A DNA stretch of 64,000 bases from Dimorphilus gyrociliatus (lineage: Eukaryota > Annelida > Polychaeta > Dinophilidae). Numbering within the stretch: position 1 is the first letter of the stretch; each line of letters begins with the position of its first letter. This document shows positions 24,342-37,313 of this stretch, piece by piece. The notes below the pieces were generated by a model, which saw nothing but the letters and a program-made list of their open reading frames with translations, was not told where the DNA came from and made no database searches. The stretch covers positions 1 to 64,000 of the forward strand of contig CAJFCJ010000012.1 in NCBI GenBank assembly GCA_904063045.1. The letters run 5' to 3'. The translations under genes were made by a program, and so were the position numbers.

Positions 24342-25637
24342 TATGTTCATATGTTAGATATAAAATATTTTATATAAATGATAATTAATAATGATAATAT
24401 TATGAAATAAATATACGGTAATAAATAAAGATAAATCAGATAAAAAAGTTTTTTTAGTGCGGTCTGAACCTTTTTTAGCGGTCTAATTTTTGTTTGTATG
24501 TTTCTTTTTTTTGTTTGTTTGTTTGTTTTACTTGAATCTTACCAGATTTTTCTATTCCTTTCGTAAATCGATATTTTATAAGTATGCGAATTAGCTCCTC
24601 CATTTATCCAACTTTATCCTTTGACCGCCTTTTACAGTACGTATATCTCACTGTGAACACTGCGATTTAGAGCATCCTATTCTTACGCTTACCAGGTTGA
24701 TTGAGCGTTCATTAATTTTTTTGTCTTAGTAGTATAGTCTTAGAAATTTGCCTACCTGTCATTAAACTTATGGAAAGTAGCGGTTCGAACCGAATATTCC
24801 AAAAGACTTTCGTTTTTGAAATTGATTACGGTAACTGAACCCTCTGGGTCATGGAATTTTCCGTTCTCATCAAGACCAGCTTCACCTTCATTAGCAACGA
24901 GTAAAGTTTTGCAATCTTTTGTGAATACTATCGAACTTGCAGGGCAATTTCCAACTGTAAATAAAGTAATTGATGAGTGATTGAATAGGCGATAATGAGA
25001 AATGATTAAGTAACTGATAACAAAGAACGATTAAGCAAGTGATAATGATAAAGAAGGAGTTTATCTACTCCTGATCAAGGTTATCATACACCTTCTTTAT
25101 CTTATCGACTTGAATTTTCTTTTAATCTGATAATAATCAAGTTTGATTCATTCTTACATTACTGACTATGTGGTGTAGGTTACTTTCTAACCGACACTTT
25201 TTGATCATAAGGAGTTAAATTTACTTACTTGGGATTTCATGGATTTTTTCCATTGATTTGCTACTGTCTTGGTAAACTTTAAAGATGACCGCTTTGCCAG
25301 GTAAGACGCTAATGTCATTCCTGACACTCAAAGCAATATAATTGCCACAAATATCAAGGTCATTTGGCTCTCCGTCAACATGTTCACTGTGAATTAACTC
25401 AGCATCATTGACAGATGAAAGATCAACAACGTGTAAAAGACCAGCACCACCAATAGCATAGGCTTTCCTAGTACCATAGTGGTAGCCAATTTGTTCGGCA
25501 GCAGCCGAAAAGAGATCGAACTGCGGCGATCCACTTTGATCAAATTCGTATGGAAGATAAATTGTTTTTAAAGGCTTCAGGTTGAATTCACCCAAAGCGA
25601 AGCCAAAAATGAGGGAAAGAACAATGAGTTTTGCCAT
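22843..25637 (-). CDS. MSP130-like secreted protein (choice-of-anchor I family)
   Basis: Exons 25637-25229, 24954-24756, 24024-23056 and 22987-22843 join in phase to about 573 residues. A signal peptide (MAKLIVLSLIFGFALG) is followed by a beta-propeller-like family signature. Its landmarks include VANEGEAG, DPEGSVTVI, DIEPEYIVLSEDE, YVVLQENNAIAKLD, YQPDGI, VTANEGDLK, GRSFTIWD, DRTHAPEDD and GPEVEVV. These match the choice-of-anchor I domain found in bacterial secreted proteins and in animal MSP130, a surface glycoprotein of biomineralising cells in echinoderms, molluscs and annelids. A GTAAGAG just after LDCG near the end may be a donor, so the C-terminus could differ. A CAG acceptor directly precedes the ATG, implying a 5' UTR intron. 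A mineral-related role is inferred from the family only. Confidence 0.87.
24308..24338. repeat. (TA)n microsatellite within intron
   Basis: A pure TA tract ending in ACAGTATG, in the 731-bp intron between exons 2 and 3 of the MSP130-like gene. That intron is about ten times the local norm. Confidence 0.95.
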
Positions 25638-25639
25638 CT

Positions 25640-28056
25640 GTAAGAAAGAGAAGAGATTTCTATAAGGAACAGTCGTTTTTTTGTTTTTATGCTGTACATA
25701 TTTTATATAAATATATATGTTTTTCAATTTTGTTTATTGAAAAGACTAGCGAAAAAATGAAAGAGCTGAAAAACATTAAAATGTTGAAGAAAAGAACAAA
25801 ATGTTCTCGATCTTTGAAAAAATAAAATTCGATATGAACGCTTATGTAATTAACAATTCTTATTTTTTATTGGCATATTTCATTTCCATTTATATCTTTC
25901 ATTATACTTACGATTGAAACCAATCGAATCTGTTTTTCAAATCTTGAATAGAACAAAGAGTTTTAGCGACTTTAGCAACTTTGGAAATCATGCGATGAAC
26001 GCAAGAATGACTGAAAAAATTTACAAGGTCTTTGGAAATTCCTTGTTTTACTTGAAGTTTTGAAAAAAGAGAAAAATTTTTTTAGCTGCTTAAATTACAA
26101 CTGTTCAAGCTTGCGACAGAAACTAACTTGAGCCACAAGCTTCTTTTATATAGTAAATTGTTGATAAACAACCTTGACCCTACTGATATGAGGAATTGCG
26201 TGTTCAGTTCGAAAGGTTATTTTTTGCTAAATATTCCTATTTACGTGACGTTCACAGCTGATAAATAATGTATATCTTATAAAAGTAAAGCTAAAAAAAC
26301 CTGATACCAAGTTTAATCAGTCATACACGAGGACGATACACAAGATTTAACTAAGTATCTTAGCCTTTTAAAGATAATCTATGTCTCTGACCAAAAGAAA
26401 AAAATTACTTATTATGTTTAGTCATTTGTAGGTATTAAATGACAAACACAATAAAAAACATAACTTATTATAAAACATGCTAATTGTACACGAATCATTG
26501 GCTTTATAAGGTTTCTTATGAAAGATGTATTTGTATTTTCTAAAAATACGTCTACATGATTTTCTTTTTTTTGTTTTTAACAAGTTTTCGTATCCATATT
26601 AAGAGGGATAAGCCTGGTTTTAATCTACTATAGATATTTCATAGTTCACTATTTTTAGACACGTGTTTATTATTTTATGACAAATAGCTTAGAGTAAAGT
26701 TTGAAATAGTGTAAAAACAAGAAATACATTAACGATTGAAAGACTGCAAAGAAAAATAATAACTTTTCAGCTCTTTCTCTGTTTTACGTTCTGTTCTTTC
26801 TTATTTCAGTGATTTAAGCTATATAAGAGAAAGAAGGACGTATATACAATGGGGCATGATAATATTCTCTCATTATTACTCTTTTTAAAGTTGTTTTTGT
26901 CGTGTTTTATCGTAATTCTCATTTCTTAATAGCGCTATTTACTATCAATAATGAATAATATTTGTATTATATTTTTGTATTATAATTAATTTGGGTAATA
27001 AGAAATAAACAATGATTTATTCAAAACAGTATCATACTGATAAAGGAAGTATCGTACTTTGAGAAATAACAAAAACAGCTTTACTTGACAACGCTTTCTT
27101 GTTTTCATCTAATTGTAAAAAGAAAACTCAGAACCAAAGTACTTTGTACTTGTTATTTTTCTCTCTTTTCCTTTCCCACAACGTCTTTTTTTAAAAGTAA
27201 TTAACTCTCTTCGTATAAATAATATGCCTTTCGTCATTTACATAATACAACATGAAATCCAATCAAAAGCCTTTTTCAATCAATCCACTTAAAATTAAGT
27301 GAAAGTTGTACTCAATGGAAGAAAAAATGTCTAATTATAATAAAAATAGTAATAATAGTTTGGCTCTAAACTTAATAAATTAATGTTTTAGGTATAATTA
27401 GTAACTTTTGACAAATTAGAATTAAAACTCTCTTTTGATTTTAAAAAAGGCTTTCTCCTTGATTGAAAAGTTCAGTAAGATTTTAATGTTTCATTTATAT
27501 TTAAACAAGATAGTGACAAAAACAAAAATAAATAGATTAGTAGTTGAATCTTCGAGAAGATAACGAATAGGTTTTATACTTTATTGCTAAAAATAAACTG
27601 TCGTTGATGATCAGAGAAAAATAGTTAAAAAAATGATAAACAAAGAAAAGGACATTTATATGTCTAAATGTAATAAGTTGATATATTTTCCAATCGTGAT
27701 AAACCAAAATTTCGTGTCAATTTCATTTTTAATAAAGTAAAGCATCTCTAGTCCGTTTTATTTTCGATAGAATTGCAAAGTTTTCCTTTCAGATACTCTC
27801 GAAGAGACGCCTACATATCCAGATGATTGTTGCAGAATTTATCACGACAAACGTGAGTACATGACCGCATATAATGAAATATTTTAGCATTAACTAAAAC
27901 GGTAGTAATTTTCTTCAGCGCACTTAGTTGTTTTGTCGTTGACAGTGAAAGACTAATTCAAGAAAATTTCTCCAATATTTTATATTGAGCGCACTTTCTG
28001 ACAAATAGGAAAGTAGGCGAAAAGATTTAACTTTTTTCTTCTACGTCTTGAACCAA
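25640..28056. other. Divergent intergenic region; one orphan exon-like segment
   Basis: This region lies between the divergently transcribed MSP130-like gene and the first LDLa-LRR receptor. It is AT-rich with no long frame. The only coding-like segment is at 27793-27852 (listed separately). Confidence 0.6.
27793..27852 (+). pseudogene. Orphan exon-like segment, possible relic of a third receptor copy
   Basis: A 60-nt segment is bounded by a pyrimidine-rich TTTCAG acceptor and a GTGAGT donor. Read in phase 1 it gives D-T-L-E-E-T-P-T-Y-P-D-D-C-C-R-I-Y-H-D-K. Phase and end match the small third exons of the two downstream receptors, one of which ends K-C-I-K-I-Y-H-Y-G. No matching neighbour exons were found. 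It could be an alternative 5' exon, a relic, or chance. Confidence 0.35.
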
Positions 28057-31000
28057 ATGAAATTTTACTCGACAAGAATCTGCACTATCTTTATATTTAT
28101 TCGCCTTGCTGTAACATCTAAAAAGCCATATCTCTATCGTTGCAACAATTCGGAATATACAAGACAATTTTATGTCTGCGATGGAATAGATGACTGCTCA
28201 GATAAAAGCGATGAAGCTAACTGCCGTAAGAAATTTTTAATATTAATAATTTCTATAATAACTTGTGTTTTCAAAATTTTCTTCATCATAGCTAATGATT
28301 GTTCCAATCATAATAAATACTTTAAATGTTCTGAATCGTGCATTTCCAATCTTTTATTCTGCGATAAAACCCGAGACTGTAATACATGGAACGAAGAAAT
28401 ATGTTAGTTTTTTTCTTTTTTTAATTAACCTATTTAGGTTAGAATAACATTTTTTTTTCAGGTTGTAATGGAAGCGATTCTACCTGCAAGAAAAATATGA
28501 ATAAAAGTATGTAATTTTATTCCTACTTCATATTTACTACATATCGAAAGATTTACGCTTATTATATATATAACTGTATATACATTTATATTGTATTTAT
28601 AAATATATAACTAAGAATATCCCATAGATCCAATCCGCTTAATTAACGTATCGTCTAAAAGAGGTAAGTGTTCCTTCAAATTATATTATTTGAAAAGAAA
28701 CAAAAGAAATCTTTGTCAAAAAATAAATAAAATTCTTTTTTCTTTATCTATAGATCAGGAATGCAAGAATAAGTACAGATGCACTAGAGGCCCCAAATGT
28801 ATAAGCTTGCGCGAAGTCTGCGACGGAGTGAATGACTGCGAAAAATTTCATGACGATGAAAAAAATTGTAAATTATCTTGTCCAAAAGGTTGCCGATGCG
28901 ATATGGGCTTTCATGATTGTTCAAATATAGGCATTGAGAGAATTCCATTGTATAAAAATGATTACGAAGAACCAAGGACATTAGATATATCTAGAAATAT
29001 CCTCATAACCGTAAAAACAAAATGGTTCTTGGTAAATGAGAATCCTGTTGTAACTAATAACCACCTTTGGCATATTATGAATTTAAATTTCTCAAGAAAT
29101 AGTATTTACCAGATAGAGAGAAAGGTATTTGATATTCTTCGCGTATTGAGATATTTGGATTTATCTCATAACCCACTTAGTAAGCTACTTGGAAGTGATC
29201 TTAGTAAACTTCAAAATCTTCAGTATCTAGATCTTTCATTTACCAACATAAAGACTCTTAATCTGCACTTTTTGACATTACTACCAACTTTGAACACTCT
29301 TAAATTCTCAGGGACAAAAGTAACAACTGTTGATTTGAGAGTGTTGAAAGGAAAGCACAATGTAAGGAATATATACTTTCCTCATTATGCTTTCTGTTGT
29401 AAATTAAAACAGTTGAATGGAGTAATCAATCCGATAAATTGCTCTCCAGATGAAACTAAGCTATCGTCGTGCAATAATCTTTTAAAACTACCTCATTTTA
29501 AACGGTTGCTACTGGCGCTTGCAATTATACTATTCATAGTCTCTTTTGGTCATTGGAATTATGTATATAGATGGGAAAAAGATGAAACTCAGAGATTGCT
29601 GATGCTAAACTTTTCATCATCTCTGTTTTTCATCGCAATCTCTAGTGTACTTCAAGTGGCTAACATAAGATTGAATAAACCTGTTATCAATGATGAATTT
29701 TCAATAATTTCCTCTGCTATCTGCAAAGCCAGTAACGTCTTTTTCATACTAGGCTATGTGTCTGGTCTATTAATTAACATAGTTCTATCCATCTATTCGG
29801 TGTCGCTACCTACAGGATTATTTCGAACTCAATTAAACCTGAAGAAAAAATATAAAATAGCTCTCACTTTTATTTGGCTGATATCTCTAGCATATTTCAT
29901 TTCTAGTTTGACAAATCAAGGATGTTTTAAAACGTATTTTGCCGAAATTGATTCACTGTGTTCACCGCTGAATATCTTAATGAATTCAAGAAATAATGCA
30001 TACATATTCAGTTTAACATTGATACCTCTAGAGAGTATCCTTTTCTCTTTAATATCCCTTTCGTTCTCAGTCTTGGCATTAGGTTGGAGGTTCTACAATA
30101 TTCGAAAAGCAAAACAGTCGTTAAGAGTTAAAGCAAAAAAATTTAAAGATTCTGAAGATGTCTACAACTTATGGACTGATGCTGTATTTGATGCAAAATC
30201 TGATGATGTCGAACTTGTTTCCTCTTTTGTGTCTGTCAGCACATTATATTCAGTTGTTATGATAATATTCGGAATTTGTGGTATTAAATAATCTTTAAAA
30301 ATCTATTTTTTTTAAATAAAATACTTTCTTTTTATACTCTGTAAGCTGCTAAAGTGGCTGCTGACGGTCAGGATTCAGAACTCTACCCCTGGATAACCCA
30401 AATTCTACTGCCCATAGCCGCTGGTCTATCGTCAATTGTCTATATTTCAGTTGATCAAATTGAAATGAGGTTGGAGTATTTTTTAAAAATAATTTATTAA
30501 TTATAAAACTGTTCATCAAACAGGATAGCACTAAAGGACGTTTTTACGAGTAAATAGCTTAATTTATTCAGCATTTTTATCAGATCAGATTCATTTCCTA
30601 TTTCTTTTCAGAAAGAACCTTTAGCGTATTCAGACGAGCAGGTGGCGTAAGCGTACGAATAAGACGACAGTACGTAACTTTACCAGAGTTTGTTAAGAAA
30701 AAATCAGAATTGACTGTTCGCGAGGCTCTCTTCATAGCAAGAAATACTATTTGGATAATAAGGCATATGCATAAGCAAAGTCAAGTATGTGACAAAATAG
30801 GACCTGAATATTTAATGGTTATAACTGATCATCAGGTAGTTTAGTATAGAGATATTTCCCATTCTCAATAAAGATTCAAATACATACATTAATACATACA
30901 GTATACATATATATAAATATATATAAATTTATATGCGTTCATGTTTCCATTTATTAGGAAGAAGTCAAAGATACTGACCTGACGTGTGGAGTAGAATATC

Positions 31001-31605
31001 CAAAAATGGACGTTCACGATTGGAGAAAGAAAAGAGATATAGGTGGTTATGGAAAGATGATAACTCACTTGATTGAACAAGGAAACTTTGTAACGGCAAT
31101 GAAAACACCAAGGATTGGAAAATTTTCTACAGCTGTACAAGCTAAAAGTTTAGTTACGAGAATAAGCCGTAAGCTTTCTCGAAGGAAGATAGCCTCTCCA
31201 GAAAAAAAACAAAGAAGAAATCAAAGAACAAGAAGAACAGTAAGACGGAAATCAAATGAAGAAAAAGCGACTATTGAAGTGAAATTAAATAATCAACAAA
31301 CATCTAAAGAATTAGTTGTTAAAGATAAAACAAAAAGGAAGAGAAAGACAAATGTATCAAATCCATCAATACAAAATGAGAAAAATAATATAGCAATTAT
31401 TAATTTGGATGAACATCAGGAAGATCAACAGCAACAAAACACAAAAAGTAAAACAAGCTATGCCGATGAAGTATTAGATAATAAATTAAAAACACTTTCT
31501 GCAGATAAATTAAAACAGGAATCTTATCAAACAAACAAACCGCAAGCTACTTTTTTGCCGAGTAAAATACCAGATATTTTAGAAAATACGATCGAAATTA
31601 TGTAA
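28057..31605 (+). CDS. LDLa-LRR seven-helix receptor, copy A (divergent LGR)
   Basis: Nine exons (28057-28225, 28292-28402, 28462-28506, 28628-28663, 28754-30280, 30346-30469, 30524-30549, 30612-30835, 30958-31605) join in phase to 969 residues. In order: signal peptide, three LDLa-type modules (CDGIDDCSDKSDEANC; a second ending W-N-E-E-I-C-C; CDGVNDCEKFHDDEKNC), an LRR N-cap (CPKGCRCDM), about four LRRs (LRYLDLSHNPL, LQYLDLSF), a Cys-rich C-cap (HYAFCCKL), seven hydrophobic helices, and a cytoplasmic tail of over 300 residues rich in Lys. The plan recalls relaxin-receptor-type LGRs, ligand-gated G-protein receptors. However, class A signatures (DRY/ERW at helix 3, NPxxY at helix 7) are absent. 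It is followed by a tandem paralogue in the same orientation. Confidence 0.87.
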
Positions 31606-32946
31606 CTACACTTGTTGTCAAAGTACTTTTAAAAGACGTACAAAGGTTGTTTGTTGTACGAATTCTTTGATTATTATTTTTTTATATACATATTATTCTT
31701 ATGTTGGTCAAATATGCATTAAATTTTTTACCTAAAGATAGTAGTAGTAATGCTTAATATATCTGATAGATGGTGCCGTTTGTTAATGAATAAGGAAAGT
31801 GAATTTTCTTTCAAAGTTTCAACCTCGATAGATTAGCGGAAACTCTTTCCAATTAAATTCTTTATACAAAGCATTTCCTAATTATAATATATATAATAAT
31901 ATATATTTATATAAATTTAATTCATTTATCTATATTTACTAATATACAGTATACATGTGTGTATGTCTAATAATGAAACTCGTCTTCCTCTCTTGCTTAT
32001 TTTCAATCTCGGATTAGATTTTTATTTCTGATATGAATAGAATTCATTATTTTAAATAAAAGGTAGAGTTTTTACAAAATCAAAGATTATTATAATCTTT
32101 TATAATATATAATAATTTGTCTTTTCATGTATAAAAGAACATGCTCCGCTTGAGCTAAAGGTGAGTATACAGAATATGTAATTTCTTTATTTAACCTTAC
32201 TCTCTATAAATGTATATAAAATAGAACGTATAAAAATTTATTACCATGAAATAATGATAAAAAAAAGTCCATAAAGAAGCTAATTTTTACAAGCAATGTT
32301 ATAGTTACATAAAAAAAGATAATGAGCTTTTCCTCTTCTTTTAATTTCCTTAAGAATATTGTCCTCCTCGAAGAGAAAATTGAAAATGAAATATGCTTGG
32401 TCTATAATTATAATGTTAACATTTATAAAGAAAAAAGGAAAGGTTCATGTAAAAAAAAAAAGATAGAATAAAAAGCATATACTCAGCTATATTCAATGAC
32501 GGAGAAAATGCAATAATACAAAGTCATGTCATATTTTCGAGTTACTTGTCAGTTTTAAATTCAGTAAATTTTAATATTCTTCTAAACGAAAAAAAGGATA
32601 CTTTATAATACAAATTTTAATATATGCAAATTTATTCAATGTTTATCAATTATCAGAAATAAACGTTTTAATTAGAATATATATATATATATATATACAC
32701 AAAATGTAACATTAAATAATGTAATTGAATCCTCAAACGTAGTTTTTTTTAATTAGGCTTCTCTAGAACTTACTACTAGATCAGCAATGAGTCTTGAATA
32801 AAATTAATCACGACTTACGTGACTTGTTGAAAAACCATATTTAAATTTTCTCATTTTTTTTTGCTTTCTATTAACCAATCGCTTACCACTGCCTACGAAA
32901 CATAAATTTACAAAGAACTTTTCTAACCATCATTCGAGTCCGAAGA
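31606..32946. other. Spacer between tandem receptor copies
   Basis: AT-rich with no supported gene. It includes an (AT)n tract at 32678-32697 and presumably the promoter of copy B. Confidence 0.6.
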
Positions 32947-35900
32947 ATGAACAAGAAAGTTCTACCCTTAACTTTTTGTTTAACAATTCTTTATCATGTA
33001 CAGTTTATAAAAGCAAAGACAGTTTTTAAATGTAAAACTTCATCAGAATATATACGAAATTTTTTCGTCTGTGATGGATATAAAGACTGCAAAGATAATA
33101 GCGATGAAGAAAACTGTGGTAAGTTTTATGATAGAAAGGTTTTTTTCAATTTGACTCCCATTTTTAACTGTTTCCATCTAAAGATGGCCAATGCGACGAT
33201 ACATTGAGAAACTTTAAATGTGGAAAAAACTTGTGTATATCAAATATACTTGCTTGTGACAATATTAGAAATTGTCAAGGATCTGCCGATGAAAAATGTA
33301 AGCTTATTAGCAGTTCTATTTAAAAAATATGTATAATAAATTATATAAATTCATATTTCAGGTTGTGTTAAAAATGATGCAAAATGTATAAAGATTTATC
33401 ACTATGGTGGTAAGATAAAATTTATCTCTTCTTCTCTTTTCGTAGTCTATTATAAGATACTCTATTAGTTGAACAAAGCGTATGACTTATTCCAATCCCA
33501 AATACAGTATACTGATTAATACAACTAGAAATAATTAATAAAACGTCATAGAGGTTGATAAAATATATTGAAATTAGATCATCTTTTAGGTTTTATAGAA
33601 AAGCAAACGCGATATCGTCCTGTTCGACCGGACAATGACCGTACGTATAAATATGATATACAGTATATATGTACTGTATATTCAGTATATACGGCATTTA
33701 TATACGCATTTTTGCATATTCCAGTCTTATTATATTTCATATATTTACTTTATTTTCAAATAGCTAACACATGTAGAGGTAGATATAGATGTCTCGGTAA
33801 TGGAAAATGCATTAACGTTAGAGAAGTTTGCGATAATAACCACAATTGCGGCGAATTAGATGATGACGAAATGCATTGTGAGTTAGAGTGTCCAAGCTTA
33901 TGTAATTGCAATATGGCTTTCCATAATTGTTCAAATCTAAATCTCAAAAGAATACCAGCTTACTCTGAGAAGCATGAAGAAGTAAAAGCTCTTGATATGT
34001 CTTTCAATGCACTAGAAACTGTTGAAAGTGAATGGTTTAAATCCAATATTACAAATAAAATGGGAAAATCAAAACAATCAAGATTGGTCTATATACTGCA
34101 CTTGAATCTATCTCATAATAAAATTAAGAGATTACATGCGAACAGTCTAGAAATCCTACTGAATTTAAAGACTTTGGACTTGTCGCACAATCCGTTGGAA
34201 AGTATTGAAGACAGTCACATTTATAGCGTGGCAAACTTGAACTTTTTAGACTTGTCATATACAAATATAAGATCGATTGATTTTTCAACTAGCCAAAAAT
34301 TTAACGAATTAGTTACTTTAAAGCTGTCTAACACTAAGATTACAACGCTAAGCGTTGATCACTTTGTGGATTTTGAATCTCTTAGAGACATTGAACTACC
34401 TCACTATGCTTTTTGCTGTAAGCTAAAAGAGTACAAGAATACTGATCAGATAAACTGTTCACCAATGGAAACTGAATTATCAACTTGTAGTAATGCGTTA
34501 AAACTTACATCACTGAGGAAATCACTTATAGTTGTATCAGTATTCTCATTATTAGCTATTATAGGAGCCATATCTTATTCTTTCAAAATTGAGAGTGATG
34601 AAATACAAAAGTTGATAATGGTACATTTTTTTGTATCTTTGCTGTTAATCTCATTTTCTTACATTATCCAAGATATCAGCATTGCAGTAAATAATTCAAG
34701 AATAAATACTAAATTTGAAATTACATCATCTATAATTTGTAAGGCGGCTTCAACATTCTATTTAGTTGGACATGTCTCAAGTCTGCTAAACAGTATACTT
34801 GTCGGTGGTTATTCTTTGGCGGTTCCATTAGGACTTTTGAAAGATTTAAAGTTCGTAAAGAAAACGTTAAGAACTACATATGTCGTTATTTGGTTGTTAG
34901 GAATAGGAATTTTTGGCGCAGTTATTGCTGGAAAAGGAAAATTAGAAAACTATTTTGTTGATATTGACGCTCTCTGTATACCGATTAATTTTCTACTAGA
35001 TAAAAAAAGCGAAATGTTCAATTTTGGCTTAATTTTCGTTCCTAGTTTATCTCTCTTGACTTGTGTAATAAACTTTATTTTAATAATAAGCACCGCTTCT
35101 CTACGATTGAAAAATATCTTGACAATTCGAAAAGGATTGAAAGAAAAAGCTAAAATAATTAAAGATGATGAAAACGTCTATAACCTCTGGAAGGGAGCAG
35201 TATTCGAAATGAAGTCTAACGATATTGAAATAGTTGCTTCATTTACAATAATATGCACAGCTTTCTCATTTATAACTCTAATATACTCTATTTTAGGTGC
35301 GATCTTTGCTTAGAAAAATTCTCTAAAGTTATTAATAAAGTTCATCTTTTATCATAGGCTTTACACTTTTAAAGATTAATGAAATTAACGTGATTTATCC
35401 ATATATACTTCCCATGTTACCTCCCATTGTTACTTTCGTATGTGCTATGACTTACATAATAGTGGATCAAATAGAAATGAGGTATGCATAATTTTACATC
35501 TATTGTGTCTGCTTTAAATTTAATATTCTTGTTCAATTGGTTTTTATTTTAGGATGGCAATGAAAGACATGTTTACTCGTAAGTTTTTTTTATGATTCAT
35601 ATGTTTTTACCAATGATTTTATTTTCAATTTCTTTTCTTAAAGGTAAAACGTTTAGTGTGTTTAGAAGAGCGGGTGGTGCTTCTAAACGAATAAGACGTC
35701 TCTATAAAACTCTACCCGATTTCTTGGAGGAAAAAATGGAATTAAAATCTAAGGAGCTATTATTTATAGCAACCCATACAATGTGGAATATTTGTCATAT
35801 GCATAAACAAGGACAAGTCTGCGACAAGTCGGATTTAAGCTGTCTTATGATTGTTACAGATTTTGAGGTGATACTTTTTAATCATTAAAAAATAATACTT

Positions 35901-36608
35901 ATCATTTCCATAATTGTATCGAAGTATATTCTACACGTGTCCGATTTACGTAAACAATAATCATCTAGGCATAAAGTAATAATACAAATTGAAGTTTTGT
36001 ATATCTTTTACCAGGGAGCAATAAAAGATGTCGATCTCGTCTGCGGATCAGAATATCCTAAGTTAGATATTGCAAAATGGAGAATGCAAAGAGATATCTT
36101 GATCTTTGGCAAAATGATTGATGAAATTCTTTTAAAAGGAAATATTATAACTTCTTTCAATATAAAACCGGCAGAGAAGCTTACTCCTGGAAGACGAGCC
36201 AGAAATTTGGCAAATAGACTTACTAATAAGTTTTCTATAATTAAAAGGGGTCAAAATAAGGAAGGTTCAGATACTCCAAAGCAAGCGAGGGCAAAACTGA
36301 ATCGAAAAGAGGGTAGTATTGAATCTGTAGATAAGAGTGTTCAGCTAGTTGAAAAGAATAACTGTTCTGGAAAAACGGTAAATGACGAAAAGCGAACTAA
36401 TGTAAAGAACGATGAGAAATTATGCGAAAAATCTGACGTGAACATCAAAACTGATGAGAATATAGAAGAACGTATTGAGAAGCAAGAAATAGATAATAGC
36501 GATTTATCGAATAAAGGTGAAAGTGAATCTAAAAATCCCTTAACTCATCAAACGATAACTCTTGACCTACCAGATATTTTGGAAGATATTACTGTTAAGA
36601 AATTCTAG
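32947..36608 (+). CDS. LDLa-LRR seven-helix receptor, copy B (divergent LGR)
   Basis: Exons 32947-33118, 33184-33297, 33362-33409, 33764-35296, 35358-35481, 35553-35578, 35644-35867 and 36015-36608 join in phase to 944 residues. The order matches copy A: signal peptide, LDLa modules (CDGYKDCKDNSDEENC; CDNIRNCQGSADEKC; CDNNHNCGELDDDEMHC), LRR N-cap (CPSLCNCNM), LRRs (LKTLDLSHNPLESI, LNFLDLSYTNI), HYAFCCKL cap, seven helices and a Lys/Glu-rich tail. Three internal exons are exactly as long as in copy A (124, 26 and 224 nt), showing tandem duplication. Copy A's 36-nt fourth exon has no clear equivalent; an acceptor at 33551-33552 leads to a stop. Class A activation motifs are again missing. The tail ends in LPDILEDI, shared with copy A. 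Confidence 0.87.
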
Positions 36609-37313
36609 AAGGCGTAGAATGTTAATGAACTAAGATGAAGAGAACAGATACAATCATACACTCTACTATGCCATATACATGCAATATAAATATCTATTTA
36701 AATATACAAGATGTATACATATTGTGCTTAGCTGTTAAATCAAATGAAAAGTTTTATTTTTTCACCTGTTTTTATCACATTGCCAATTTCAATCTAATTA
36801 TAAACAAAAAATCAATATACCTTATAAATATTAAAATAGTAACTGTTAAAATACCTAACAATTCTGAAATTTTAAAGATATTCTTTTGATGAAAAGAACT
36901 CAAATTTCATTACTTAAACAAGTAATCAAATGTTAAAAGTACTCTTAAATGCTTATTTCAGTTGATAAACACCTTATTCTATAAGTAATCTAATAAGTTT
37001 TTAATATAAATTTATAAATTGTTTATTATACTTCTATATTTATCTCTAAATATATTTCTAAATAAAATACTAATAAATATACCTATCTAATTTGAATACG
37101 TTGCAATTGCTTTAGCTGTGTAAAACCTTGATTCCCATTCATTTTAGTTTATTAATTTATATAATAAAGAATATGAAAAGTATTCAAAAAACCAACATAT
37201 TTGTTAAATATGGCAAAAATGGAAGAATATCAACAGGCTAGAAAATTACATATACGACATATACATATACATATATATATATATATATATTTCATTGTTA
37301 TTATAAACTATAG
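36609..37313. other. Convergent spacer
   Basis: A short AT-rich spacer between the 3' ends of receptor copy B (plus) and the SEA/FN3 gene (minus). It contains an (AT)n tract at 37269-37290 and no supported gene. Confidence 0.6.

Noticed and set aside
24781-24800. GGTTCGAACC sequence suggesting a tRNA T-arm
   Set aside because: It lies within a coding exon of the MSP130-like gene and no cloverleaf can be built around it. No tRNA gene was recognised in the window.
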